Below, one piece after another: positions 12,060 to 23,920 of a stretch of 64,000 nt of DNA. The position numbers were made by a program, and so were the translations under genes. Origin of the DNA: Orobanche coerulescens (taxonomy: Eukaryota; Streptophyta; Magnoliopsida; Lamiales; Orobanchaceae); assembly GCA_033398695.1 (NCBI GenBank), contig CM065815.1, positions 139,731,001 through 139,795,000 on the forward strand, read 5' to 3'. Every line of letters begins with the position of its first letter. Position 1 is the first letter of the stretch. The notes beneath the pieces are model-generated. The model was not told the DNA's origin and searched no databases. It saw nothing but the letters and a program-made list of their open reading frames with translations.

Positions 12060-12804
12060 TCTTCTGTAACACCCCCAAATCCCATTGGGTTATTACAGTG
12101 CCGTGGAACCCACACCATGAGATCCACTAGGCGAACACAACAAAAATACATCAAATTAACCAACAAGGGAAATCACAGTCCCTACTATGATATCCGACAC
12201 CATATTCCGATAAGGAATTTCAAAGACAATGATGGGCCTTCATGGCCAAATAAAAATACAACAAAATCCACGAGTCCTGCTCGGATAATACAAAACGACA
12301 ACAACTAACGAAACCAGAGTACTCTAATTGTCTGACCGATATGAACACCGAAACAACTCTAACTAGTATCGCTCGAATGCATCGTCGCCATCGTCATGCC
12401 CCTGTGTCTCAAATCTCTCCTCGCAAGCACCTAAAACATAAAAATATGTTCCGCCCCCACGGGGTCAGTCATCTAGGTAATGAATATCAAATACATGTAC
12501 AAAATGATATGCATCCAACGGCAGAATAATCAGTACAATAACGGTAATACGATATGCTCACAAACCAAAGTAAGAACCGAGCATTTGTGAAACACTATGC
12601 CCACGGCATACGATCGGTATCTGCTCAACAGGTTAGAACACAAGTGCCCAATGGCGAATCATCAATATAGAATGCAAAAATGAGTTACCCGAAGGTAAAC
12701 CAAACCAGAGCTGAAATAAATATGAATCACAATGCCCGAAGGCTCCAACGGAAACACCAATACATCACAATGGCCTGAAAGCCCCTCACCCGAAGCTGCC
12801 AAAA

Positions 12805-13424
12805 TATTGACAGAAGAGAGAAAGCTGAAGAATCTCCTTCAAAGGTCACAGCACTAGCTGCTGTATCGAGCCGTCGACACAGCATGCCCAGCTCGTCTAA
12901 GCCTAGTCACAAAGAATGCTGACAGTGACGATGACATCTTGTCTCAAGATGAAATGGCGCTTCTCATGCAAAAGTTCAACAAGTTCATCAAACAGTCTGG
13001 AAAGACTCCCTACAGGCCCAAACCTGTCCACAAGGTAAGTACTGAAACTTCATCCGATAATTCTAACCTATGTTATAATTGCAAAAAAACAAGTGCAAGG
13101 CCCTGATTGGTGAATCAGAAGCCTCCCCCGCACCATCCAAATTCGAAGAATGTCTTCAGGTGGTCAATGAAAGTGATTCATATGATGATGAGTTCGATGA
13201 TAAAGCATATATGTGCTTTATGGCCAAGGACATTCCAGAAGGTGAAGATAGCGACGATATGGTAAGCTCAACCTCAATCATTCCTGCCAATGCATCTCAT
13301 ACTTTTGAAAACATGATGATTGAGTTTAAAAACATTCAAAAGGCCCATGAGACACTGAAAAATGAGAATATACAGCTCCAACTGTCTAACCTAGAGCTGA
13401 AAGATGAAAATGACTTGCTGAAAA
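12805..13424 (+). pseudogene. Captured Sirevirus gag fragment inside the F LTR
   Basis: This plus-strand piece matches the minus-strand gag of element A from the serine-rich linker through the nucleocapsid region into the coiled-coil part (A about 9130-8430). Shared peptides include RRHSMPSSSKP, QDEMALLM and PYRPKPVHKVSTE. It has no LTRs. A 21-bp direct repeat (12763-12783 and 13459-13479) flanks it. The knuckle region is shortened: CYNCKK is present but the GH part is deleted, and the frame shifts there. It keeps CAG where A has a TAG stop, so it derives from a less decayed relative. Confidence 0.8.
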
Positions 13425-14098
13425 ATGGTCTGAAAACCACTCAGCTGAAGCTGTCAATCATCACAATGGCCTGAAAGCCAAACAACCTGAAGCTGTATAT
13501 CATCACAATGCGGATCTCAAAGAAACAAACCTGACTGTCGAACATACCCCTCGGCGTATGAACAACCAGTCGCAAGCCGTCGGACATATCCAATACAACA
13601 TGGATTATGAATGACCAAACCAATAAGGCTCAGAGGGATATCACAGTACGCTCGATCCGGAAATGTGTCCATGCACATGTCCACTCCGTATACGGAATCC
13701 TGAATATACGTGGGACAATGTACCTAATTAGCCTCACGAACTACGTCTCGTGTGCATGGTCCAATGCGGAAACATCCACACATGACCATCGTGTGCCTGG
13801 CTAAAAATCCTACACATAACCAATCGGCACGCAGATATGATTCTAGATATGTCACGATGCAATATGACAACAAAACTCAAAGGATAACACATCCAATAAG
13901 GATCAAAATACTCACCAAAGTGAACAATGACACACGAATAATGAAAGATCGACACGACCAACAATATCCAAAACAACCATCCTGGGATCACAATCCTTAA
14001 GGACCGATTAACACGATCAACAATCACAACACAACAATCCTGGAATCCTCAACCCTCAATAATTAGAACATTTCCGAGTTCACAAGAATGATAATGTG

Positions 14099-14540
14099 CT
14101 GCCTTGAGTCGGCCAACACGACAACAATAACTCATGGATGGGCACCATCCTCGGCGGTCCCAATTCAAATACCTCGACTGCCTTAGAATGGCCAATTGAT
14201 AACAACGACATAACGAATGGGAACTATCCTCGATAATCCCAATTCAATATCTCGATTGCCTTAGAATGACCAATCGATAACAACGACATAACGGATGGGA
14301 ACTATCCTCGAAAATCTCAATTTAACACCTCGATTGCCTTAGAATGGCCAATCGATAACAACGACACAATGGATGGGAACTATCATCTATAATCCCAATT
14401 CAATATCTCGATTTGCCTTAGAATGGCCAATCGGTAACAACGACACAACGGATGGAAACTATCCTCGATAATCCCAATTTAATATCTCGATTGCCTTAGA
14501 ATGGCCAATCGATAACCACGACATAATGGATGCCTCGGCA
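14099..14540. repeat. 78-bp tandem repeats in the F LTR
   Basis: The word TGCCTTAGAATGGCC recurs at about 14179, 14257, 14335, 14414 and 14492, a period of 78-79 bp. A more diverged unit precedes them. Units differ by scattered substitutions. No coding frame is conserved across units. Confidence 0.9.
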
Positions 14541-15944
14541 CCTTTAATCGGTTACCGACGACGGAGGTGATAAAAGAATACATCAATGCCTTCAATCGGC
14601 CAATACAATATTAATAGAAAAACACCGATATCAATAATGACGATCACAACAATATCTCAATGGAACATCAGTCAACAATGACAATCGATACGTCGATACC
14701 ACGGACCGGCTATCGACAACAATATTACCAACAAGTATCGCAATGCCTTGAACCGGCCATTTACAAACAACAATAACATTTGGCATAATTTGCCGAAGGG
14801 TATCATATCAAACAATCCCCTGATATCAACAAAATCATAAAGAGACTAAGCCTCGAAATGATACACACATTCATACACATACATGATAACATTAATCTCA
14901 TTGACTAGTACAAGTATAAAACTTGCCTCAAACCGAAGGCGAAAAAGTCCTTCCATGATCAACGTCCTCACACGAAACGACGAATGGCGTCCTCCGACAA
15001 TCACAAGCACCCGAACAACCTTGAATGAAATACAATTCATTCAATAACACAAAATCAATGGAAAACAACACCAAAGGCAATCCCAATTCAATCATGAATC
15101 GGTTAAACTCCACAAACAAAATATCATAGTTCTCAACTATGAATTCTAACATCCTCCAACACCTCGACGATCGATGCGATCAAATATTCTTAACACTTGT
15201 GAAAATAATTCAACAAGACTCACTTAAGAACAACATTATACTAATCATTCCCAAAATGATAACTCCACCAATATTAACACTACACCTCAAGAACATCATC
15301 AAGACCACAAACATGATGTCCAACCGATAATCCTCCACCAATTCGTCAAGAATCCGGATTAATCAACAAGATTAAATCAACCATTTCAAGATTATGATAA
15401 TCATTACATGATTCATCATAAGTCTGTATCAAAATGGTTATAATCCCACAAGAATACAACCAACAATAATAATTATCTCAAAGCTATGTTAATCATCTAA
15501 CAATCTTAACATAACTCTTCCTAGACATGATTATAACCTCCAAGTATTCTTAAACATCAAGAACACAATCAAACTCAAGCTATATCATTATGTTCTTCAT
15601 CATAAGTTCATCAAAACTATGAAGAACCATACTACCCTCCAACAAAACATCAAAACACAAAGTGACCAACAATAACAACATCACAATCTCGAGTTCAAAA
15701 CCAGATTGATGACATACCTCTTGAAGAAGTGAAGAACAACCTCAAACCACCAAGAAACATTCCAAACTCCAAGTTCCTAAGCTTCAATCCAAGTTATGAA
15801 GCTCCAAATCAAGTTGTAAGAGGCTAAGTATCAAGAACAAGTCCAGAAGGACGATTCTAGAGAGAGGAAATCGGTTTTGGTTCGTGAAGAAATGAAACAC
15901 GAAACCAATATATATAATCTGACAAGCTCATTACGGATGCTACA

Positions 15945-16290
15945 GCGCCACCTTAACGTACGCTATGCCTTTAACGTACGTTATCGCCTCTACATAGTGT
16001 ACGCTACGTAGTCCAAAGTTTACTGCCTAAAAACGGGTTGCCCATTACGTACGTTAACAGCATTACGTACGTAACCAACCTCACCATTACATACGTTAAC
16101 CTCAAGGTGTAGCGTACGTAATGTGCATTAACCAGCCTGTCCCAATCGAACTCCACGAATCCAGCCTGGCCCGGTCCCACACGCCGAAAGATAGATCTAA
16201 TCCGATACCCTGTGTTATGTACGTAACCAACACTTCTTAACATATGTAACATTCCGACTGTACCGTACGTAATGCTATACATATAGCATA
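15945..16290. promoter_or_regulatory. Palindrome cluster in F LTR, upstream of a TATA-like box
   Basis: At least ten short near-palindromes of the form TTACGTACGTAA or TAGCGTACGCTA occur in 350 bp. On the minus strand the cluster lies just upstream of TTATATATATTGG (15921-15907). The same arrangement occurs in the 3' LTR of element D. A role as protein-binding sites in the U3 promoter is inference. Confidence 0.55.
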
Positions 16291-16509
16291 CGCTATGGCT
16301 AATATACTTAGCCAAAAATGCCAAACTCACCAAGCAACATCCAAACGACGAAAAGAAACCAACGACAAGTATAAATATTTTGATTCCAAAATATCCCGAT
16401 ACAATATACATTGTATCAGTCAAATACAATACCACTTGTACAATTCCAAATGAATACGTACAACATAACAGTGAAACGAAAAAATTACCCCCGGGATATT
16501 ACAGCTGGG

Positions 16510-17543
16510 GCATTGGTCAAGCCGAATGATACCACGATATACTCATAATGTCCATACATCGATCGAAATGCAGTCTTTGGTATATCTTCCTCCCGAAACC
16601 TCAATTGGTGATATACGGACCGTAGATCGATCTTTTAAAACACAACCGCCCCCTACAATTGATCTAGGAGATCATCGATCCTCGGAAGTGGATAACGATT
16701 CTTGATAGTGGCCTTGTTTAGTTCTCTATAGTCGATGCACAAGCGTAGAGAGTTATCCTTCTTTTTAACAAAGGGTACTGGTGCGCCCCACGGCGAGGTG
16801 TTCGGGCGGATCAATCCCTTCTCCAGCAGATCTTCGAGATGTATCTTCAATTCTTTGATCTCAGCTGGTGCCATCCTGTAAGGAGCTTTGGAAATAGGTC
16901 TCGTTCTTGGCTCAAGTTCAATGGAGAGATCAACTTTTCGGTGCGGCGGCAGCCCCGATAGTTCATCGGGAAAGACGTTTGGAAATTTATTCACCATCGG
17001 AATGTTCACAACTGAAAGTTATGATGTATCCTCTTGGAGGACATAACACCAATAGTACATTTCTCAAGAATGGCAGGAGACTTCCGGTGCAAGGAGGTTG
17101 AGAGACCCTTTCGTACGGAAGTGTTCTCGACCCTTGATAACATGCGTGGTACCATCGCAAGCCATGAAGGAAATAGTAGAGTGGTAGGTATCTAATATAG
17201 TCCTGTGCATGGGCATCCAGTCCATACCTAAAATGATATCCTCATTCTGAAGCGGGAAACCCATAAGATTTGCAGCCCAACCACGATCAATGATGCGGAT
17301 CTGGCAGTCTCCAACTTCTATATTTCCGCTTACTCTACTACCCTAGGGTAGTTTAACAGTAAAGAATTCACAAGGCATATAAGCAAGATTCAAACACTCA
17401 ACACATTCCACAGATATAAACGAATGTGTGGCTCCGGTATCAAATAGTACATGAACAGGCTGGGAGTTAACAAGAAGTGTACCTAAGATAGCTGGCGCAG
17501 ACTGACCATCCGTAGCCCTTAGTTCGAATACACAGGACGGCAA
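16510..17543 (-). pseudogene. Element E protease and N-terminal reverse transcriptase
   Basis: The protease has LFDTGATHSFIS (about 17440) followed by the conserved ILGMDWM block (about 17230). RT starts with [12 protein letters not shown] and continues through [27 protein letters not shown] and [32 protein letters not shown] (17009-16653, cited here as separate blocks). The catalytic IDD box would come after the break and is absent from the window. A frameshift near 16645 and several stops break it. Confidence 0.88.
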
Positions 17544-17559
17544 TGACTCGGAAAAGGAT

Positions 17560-18755
17560 GCAGTACCACCACCGCGCCCACGGCCTCGACCGGCACCGTG
17601 TGGTGGTAGTTGAGTCTGATGGGGTGGAGCTCGGTAGTTGGAAATGGCAGGTGCCCTGGAGGATTGTACAGAGCCTTGTTGACTCTGATGAGAAGCTGAG
17701 TTTCGTGTAGGATTAGCTCGCTAGCACTAACAAGACATGTGTCCACTTTTTCCGCAAGAGAAACATTTGGTAGCCGAATTGTGACACTGGTCCTTGGTAT
17801 GTCCGGATACGCCACAATTGAAGTAGTCTTTACGGTAAGGCCGATCAGATGCACCCTTCTGTTGGTACAAAACTGCTAACTTAAAAGAAGACACGGGCCC
17901 CTAGTTCGTCTTGTTGGTACTCCCTCACTGACTAGATGTCTTCTGCTTCTTCGAATTGTGCCCGGTGTCAGTATTAACAACAGTACCGACATATGCTGCG
18001 ACTACGTCCTCGTACGCCCTCAGGTTCGTACAGTGGAATCCGGCGGGATAGCGTTGTACATCTTCCGGCAACCTCTGCGCAAGTTGACAAATTCATTGAT
18101 CCTCCGATGGCACCATCTGTGAGACGCATAACTCAGTACGGTAGGGCCAAATGATCTCTGGCACTGGCAAATTCTGTGGTCCAGCGCTGAAAAAGTCCCG
18201 TGCACGAGCGGTTTGGGCTGATCTAAGACAGTACTCGTTCCTCAATAGCCGAGTAAATCTGGCCCACCCGACTACTTGGTTTTCCAGCTTGTAAGTTCTC
18301 CACTAGCGGGCAGCAGTGTCGCGGAGCTGATTAAGCCCGAGCGGCACCTTTCGGTTTTCTGGACAACCGGTCACATCGAAGGCGGTCTACATTTCGAAAA
18401 TTCAGTCGTCCACACGTTTTTCCCCTACTCCATCAAACAATGACGGCCTAGCCTTCAGCATCTCACCCAGTCATCGGTCTCTCCTTGCATTTTTCTCCAC
18501 GTTGATGATTGGTATCCGTTCTGTCTGGTTGACTTGGGCGATACCCATGGCAATATCCTGGGCGAGGGTTTGAATGAAATCCGGGTCCATGCCTCCAGGA
18601 TTGTTATTATGGCGTTCCGCCTCCTTATCATTTTGATTAATTGGTGGCGGCTGGTTCCCAGCTGGAACGGTCTCGGCAGTGTGCTTGTCCTCATTCTGGT
18701 TCACGGTAGAACCCGCAACATCATTTACTATCCTCCTAGATCCACGGCGTGCCAT
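17560..18755 (-). pseudogene. Element E gag with CCHC zinc knuckle region
   Basis: The Met at 18755 (MARRGSRR) follows the PBS by about 200 bp and starts a frame with an N/Q-rich segment and the DPDFIQTLAQDIA block. The middle (18450-17900) is broken by stops and frameshifts but keeps retrotransposon gag features. The knuckle near 17750 reads CFSCGKSGHMSC. A basic RGRG-like segment follows at about 17590. The product would form the element's particle and bind its RNA. Confidence 0.75.
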
Positions 18756-18956
18756 TACAGACAATATTAATCTAAGGGCCAATTCAACACACAATTATCT
18801 CGTGCAAATTAAATGTGGCACCCAATTAGAAAACACATACTCTACTTACTTTACATTCCCCTGAAGAGTTATTGTCACTTGGGGTGTTGGACTTTGGATA
18901 ATATGTTTGGAAATAAAAAGAAATTTTGCCAAAATATTTTTCAACATGAACCGAGT

Positions 18957-18968
18957 GCTCTGATACCA
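18957..18968 (-). promoter_or_regulatory. Element E primer-binding site (initiator Met tRNA)
   Basis: The minus strand reads TGGTATCAGAGC, a perfect 12-nt match to the usual initiator tRNA-Met PBS, four bases from the LTR end. Confidence 0.92.
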
Positions 18969-18972
18969 TTTT

Positions 18973-20849
18973 TGTTACACCCCCAAAATTTACCGGGACA
19001 TTATAGTGTCGTGAATCCCGCGTGTGACCCACAAGGCTATTTTAGGAAATTGATATTTTAAATAAGGCATTATAAAATGGGTAAGTCCACGGTTACATAA
19101 CATGAAACGGTATGTCTTGAAAGAAAACTTAATTCAAAACACGATTATTACATAAACGGAGCTTTTGGAAATTTAATTAAAACATGTGGTAGCAGAATTT
19201 TATTCCAACACCGTTCAAGCCTGACCGGAAACCTCGGGAATGTCCTGCACATATTCAACAAATTTACCTGACACGACGAATCGTGCCAGACAAACCGGGA
19301 TCAGATAATGATAATCAATAGCAGCATTTCACAACAAAATTCACGATTCGATAACACCGTACCACATAATATATAGATGATAATTCACAGTATAGCCGAC
19401 GTTGTCTTTCTCTTTTAGCACATAAACCCCAAGGTCGCGACCAAGGTTCACGGAAGTATCTATACCGAAATACTCCGGAACATGGGTGCCATTTTAGGTC
19501 TTATCCCTCAATACATTTCCATACGGGTACCATTCAGGTCTTACCCCCAACACATTGGCCCATTCATAACACATTTCTAGAGAAATACAATCGTTCGTCA
19601 TTCATCACGCAACGGCACATTCATGTTTTCCGAATATTATAAATAAAATTAACATAATCCAAGCAATATTTCATTTGCCTTAATTCCGACGGTAAGTGCC
19701 TTACGATAATCTGAAGTTCTACGACCGATCGAGTTCAACCTAATCACATATTTCTTGATTAACATTTTATAAGGATAACGGCGAATAAAACTAGTTTCCC
19801 ATTCCCTTTCCTAACTGAGTTCTTAACTTAGTTCGATTTTGCAAAGCTAATATCATAATTCTAAGCTCAATAGCAACACGCATTATTATATTGTTTAATT
19901 CTTTGATTATCGATTGTTATAACAATTTGCTTAACAAGATTATCCCCAATATTGCTTCGGTTGTTAAAAATCGACTATAGTAAAATCGAATTATATTATC
20001 TACTAATTCAATTCTCTACTCCGAGTTCTCAATTAGGTGGGTTACCATTTTACACAACGATTTCAATGGTCGATTCTTAATGATGGTAATACTATCAAGC
20101 TCGATTCCACCTAGTTGAATTAATGTTTTGATAATTATACTAGCAAAGGTGGTTTCAACGAGTTTAGCATACAGTGATTGGATTCCTAACACAATTTCTC
20201 CTACAATTGTTTCGTTAAAGTTGATGTTTCCAATGTCGATTTGAAATGTGAAATTCGCATATGATTATTACAACAAGATACATGAATTAATGGTTCGAGA
20301 ACGAAATATACTTACAACGATAGTTTTGATTACTACAAGTTCATCCGGTTTGATTGTCTAAGAAAGTTAAGCAACAAAACTACCCAAATACCCGTAATCC
20401 AGACATAACAACAATACCGAAAGTACCCAATCCGTGTCAAAAAGAAAGATTCTGTCGGAAGACTAGTTCTGGCCTTACGTATGTAACCTATTCGTGTTAA
20501 CATACGTAATGCTGTGAATCTAACGTACGCTTTGTATGTCATCTAGCGTACGCTAGTCACTCAGTCCTTTAGTCATTTTATCGCATTTTAACCATCTCGG
20601 GGTGACTACCTTTTCACTCGTCAACAATTCTTCGGGGAACAAGACGTTGGCCACCGTCATATTTGCACTGATAATAGTTCAACGGCGTCAAGGTACGTCA
20701 CCTCCGTTCCATTCACATCACACAATTGTATCGCAATAGCATTTTAATGAAACCACATAATATAAGAAGACAACATCGCAATGATAGAAATTGCATTATA
20801 ATTTATGAAGTACACGGTAATTAAAGCATGAAATACCCGTGGTATTACA
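18973..20849 (-). repeat. 5' LTR of element E (1,877 bp)
   Basis: The plus strand starts TGTTACACCCCC next to the PBS and ends GTGGTATTACA. The termini resemble those of the F and D LTRs but the bodies are diverged. A small palindrome cluster (TAGCGTACGCTA, TTAACATACGTAA) lies at 20473-20562. No protein frame is supported. Confidence 0.85.
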
Positions 20850-20943
20850 GGTGTGAGTTGTTGGGAATTGGGCACTGACCTGTGTGGGAGAGTTTTGACT
20901 CACGTCCAGCTGGACACCAATTTGTGTAAACGGTGTTGTTGTG
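20850..20943 (+). repeat. Copia LTR-like fragment G1, left part (split by H)
   Basis: This matches 63091-63184 almost base for base and continues on the other side of element H at 29539. The homologous stretch at 62353-63330 begins TGTTGGGATAA like the A LTR, so this is probably the middle of a copia LTR. Confidence 0.7.
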
Positions 20944-22045
20944 TGTTGTGTCGAGATTTACTCACCTCGACAGGCGATCGACCACAAGGCCGAGCGACCG
21001 AGTCCACGACCAATCAAGCTATGGCGAACTTGCCTAAGAAAAGATAATAGTCCACCTTCGGACATCTAGAGATCGACTCTCAAGGCGATCTCCTTCTGGT
21101 ACCGAGCGATCGACTCCGGTGCACGACCTAAGACAACCGTCTTGTGCCGCGAACAGAGACCTTCGTCCGTCAAAGACCACGAAGACTGGATCTCAAAGCA
21201 ACGCCATGTGCAGATCCGCGACAAGCGCCGCATTTCATGGATCGTTGACCACAGCTGTCACCACCTTATCACCTACCGACATATCCGCCGAAAGGTACAA
21301 GGTGGGACCGCCCGTGACAGCGACTCAGACGCGTGCAGACTTCCCATTGGACCGCACAGCTGGCTGCCAGCAACTCCTGCAGACTTTAAAGGAGACCAGC
21401 CCATGTGCTAAAGACGATCGCCCGCTTATTATAATATAGCAGCGGCGATCACCCAGCAGGATCCAGTCCTATAAATAGAGAGCCCCCAGAAACTGGAAAA
21501 AGGTTCCTATTATGATTCCCTCTCAGTGGATAAATACATTCAGAATACATACACACAGTTAGACTCTCGGCTTCCTCTCCCGAATCTACCTCAAGATTTC
21601 TCTCTCAGTACCTCTCAACCAGAAGACGGTCGGCAGAGGCAGGAAGTCTCCACAGTACAGATTCATAGAGACTCACAAGCCCAAGAGCTCAAACATACAG
21701 CACCTACACACCGTAAGAGACTGTCGATTTCTCACGGTCGTCACAGCTCATCAACGTTGTTACAGGAACTCACAGAGCATCTTATCTAGTTCTTCCGGCA
21801 ATCTACACGCTCGCTAGCTAAGATAACTAGAATCGTTACACTCATTGTAATAGTATTCTAACATTAATACTTGTATCCTAGAATATTTGAATTAATAACA
21901 TCTCGCGAGAGCATTCAAGCCCGGGACTAACAACCCCGGCAAATATTGTGCTATTTACTTTCACCACGGAAGTGCTCTCGCACTTTGTTTGCTATCCATC
22001 CATTCTAGCAATATCTATCTCCGGATAATATTTTAGGTAGCAACA
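20944..22045 (+). repeat. 5' LTR of element H (1,102 bp)
   Basis: It starts TGTTGTGTCGAG and ends GGTAGCAACA. A TATA box CCTATAAATAGAG lies at 21468-21480. Upstream of it are several GCGATCG words. Open frames in it recur in the 3' LTR and are not supported as genes. Confidence 0.93.
21468..21480 (+). promoter_or_regulatory. TATA box of the H 5' LTR
   Basis: CCTATAAATAGAG is a strong plant TATA box. It is conserved at 28956-28968 in the 3' LTR and at 48143-48154 in the diverged solo LTR K, although much of the flanking sequence has changed. Confidence 0.8.
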
Positions 22046-22047
22046 AT

Positions 22048-22065
22048 TGGCGCTAGAGGAAGGGG
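22048..22065 (+). promoter_or_regulatory. Element H primer-binding site, primer not assigned
   Basis: TGGCGCTAGAGGAAGGGG starts two bases after the 5' LTR, the normal place and TGG start of a PBS. I cannot assign the tRNA with confidence. Confidence 0.65.
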
Positions 22066-22146
22066 CATCTAAACCTTCATTTTCTTTTTCTTACCGTCCC
22101 GAAGAACACTCACTGTTCTCGGGGCATATACTTGAAGTGACACTCA

Positions 22147-23713
22147 TTGTGCTTCAAAGAAAGCCTTCAGAATCATGACGTCCTCCACTACATCGAAGAG
22201 AGCCACTCTCTGAACCGCCGGACAATATATCCCAGCTCAATACAAGCCCCAGCCGACGGCAGAGGGAAGCCGCGGCAACGCGAGACTCTCGATCCCGGAC
22301 CTGAGGGGTGGCCCCAGCCTCTCACTCGACCAGTTCCAAACCACGGAACAGATCGAGGAGGCTATGGCCATCCTAAAGGAGCGACGGAGAGCATATGCGG
22401 CGCCCGCATTAACTCCCTCGGCCATCCGCCGCGTGGGCAAACGGAAGTTCAAAGGGCTACTGAGAGAGCGATCGTCAGAAATCCCCGATTCGCGAGAAAA
22501 GGCTCTCGCCAGGCCGGACGGTTCCGTATTCAGTCGCTTGGGAAGGGACCCATCATGGCGACCGGGGCATTCTGGCCCCAGCCACGAGACGACGGAATCC
22601 GAGTCCGTCACCAGGAGTTCGCATACTTAACTCCCAGCCAAACACAAGTCTACCGTTTGGCTCCCACTCCGAACGCCAGGGGGTCAGTACTTGATCGCCT
22701 CGGCTCCCGCTCCGAGCGCCTATCCGCGAGCAGCCAGACCGCGGCGATGGCCGCTATGCAACACCAGCTCGACGAGATTAAAGCACTCTTGGACACTGGG
22801 GCAAGCACCAGCAGAAAGATCATTGGACCGACCGAGCCACTCGCGGTCCACATCGAGCTCGCCCCCGTGCAACCAAGGATTGCTCCTCCCAAATCACCTC
22901 TATATGAAGGGAGATCGGACCCCGAGACCCACATAAGTAAGTTCCGGATTTACATGACTGGGAGTGGGGCATCAGATGCAACCAAATGCCGAATCTTCCG
23001 ATTAACATTGGGCGAGCTGGCCCATAGGTGGTACGTCTCACTACCACCGTGATCAATCATCTCCTTTGAGAAACTGGCGAGTGACTTCACGTCATACTTC
23101 GCGCGCCAAGGTCGCCAGACCAGAAGGCCCCCACCGCATGATGAAAATCAGGCAGGGGGAAGACAAATCGGACGCAGATTACATCGACCGAGTAGACAAA
23201 ATAGTCCTCACCGGCGAACCCGTCAGCGAAGAGCTCGCTCTCTATTCGGTCTTGGGGGGATTCTACGGTCACTCACCCATGTTTAGACATCTGACGAAGG
23301 ACATCCCCCCAACCTACGCGATCTTCCGCGCTAAGGCTGCCGACTTACTGGCCAGGCAAAGGCTACTCACCCTCCGCCTAGGCGAGGAAACTCCACCTCC
23401 TGTCCGAAAGACGGCGATCGCCAAAACCAAAAAGAAGGTCTCCAAACCATCCGGCGACCACAAGGCCTACGAGGATGTGGAAGCCCATGTCCTCCACACG
23501 TTCAACCGAACTCCGACCCACATTTTCCACGCCATCAAGGGGCGCGAACCGCTAAACAAGCCAAAGGCTATAAGGGACCACGGTCATATGGACCATAATC
23601 AATATTGTGCCTACCACAAGAGTCCCGGCCACAACACCAACCAATGCCGCGACCTCCTCAGACAACTCTGGAGATTATTCGAAGAAGGCAAGTTGGACAG
23701 CTTATTGGCTTAG
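22147..23713 (+). pseudogene. Element H gag (Tat-type), decayed
   Basis: The first frame (22147-23049) carries an N-terminal region, then SPLYEGRSDPETHISKFR and the LTLGELAHRWYVSLPP block typical of retrotransposon gag. A TGA at about 23050 and a frameshift near 23120 move the rest to a second frame, which holds MMKIRQGEDKSDADYIDRV and a knuckle-like CAYHKSPGHNTNQC (about 23608-23650), the form usual in Tat gag. The true start may be downstream of 22147. The intact protein would build the particle and package RNA. Confidence 0.8.
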
Positions 23714-23920
23714 CCGAAGCCCCTCCAATCTCACAACACGGTCGCCAGAGTCAAACGCGAACAGGCCGGAAAGCTCATACGAGCTCACCCCTCGATCAAC
23801 CTCGGCGACCGTATCTACATACTTCAATCAAGAGAAGGGAACTTCGGACGTCTCTCCCCATTTTCCCGCCTCATCAAACCAAAGGCTACTGCCTGAGCTA
23901 ATGCTTCGAAAAAGAGGATG

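Larger units (their letters stand above)
12065..16503 (-). repeat. Long 5' LTR of gypsy element F, with a captured gag piece
   Basis: The plus strand starts TGTAACACCCCC and ends CCCGGGATATTACA, the terminal style of Tekay-type chromovirus LTRs. At 4.4 kb it is long even after removing the captured copia piece (about 0.6 kb). It contains 78-bp tandem repeats (14099-14540), a cluster of TACGTACG-type palindromes (15945-16290) and, on the minus strand, a TATA-like TTATATATATTGG near 15921-15907. It interrupts the RT of element E exactly at its end; GCTGG (16504-16508) is the expected target duplication. It could also include unrecognised nested debris. Confidence 0.7.
16504..20849 (-). mobile_element. 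Element E: Ty3/gypsy chromovirus-like element, 5' part only
   Basis: Minus-strand order is 5' LTR (20849 to 18973), PBS, gag, protease, RT. The sequence stops in RT at LTNAPA, where the F LTR begins, so the rest lies left of F and outside the window. RT after protease without an intervening integrase, and the motif style, place it in Ty3/gypsy, probably the same Tekay-type group as D. GGTGT (20850-20854) is the expected target duplication; the homologous uninserted site at 63090 has it once. Confidence 0.85.

Noticed and set aside
12997..14031. Short frames in both directions after the captured gag piece
   Set aside because: They have no family features and are interrupted by repeat units of the F LTR.
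14099..14540. Regular repeats resembling a CRISPR array
   Set aside because: The whole 78-bp unit is repeated without unique spacers, in a plant retroelement LTR.
21119..21439. Open frames in the H LTR (also at 28611-28966)
   Set aside because: They recur in both LTRs because the LTRs are copies, lie upstream of the TATA box, and change length between copies.
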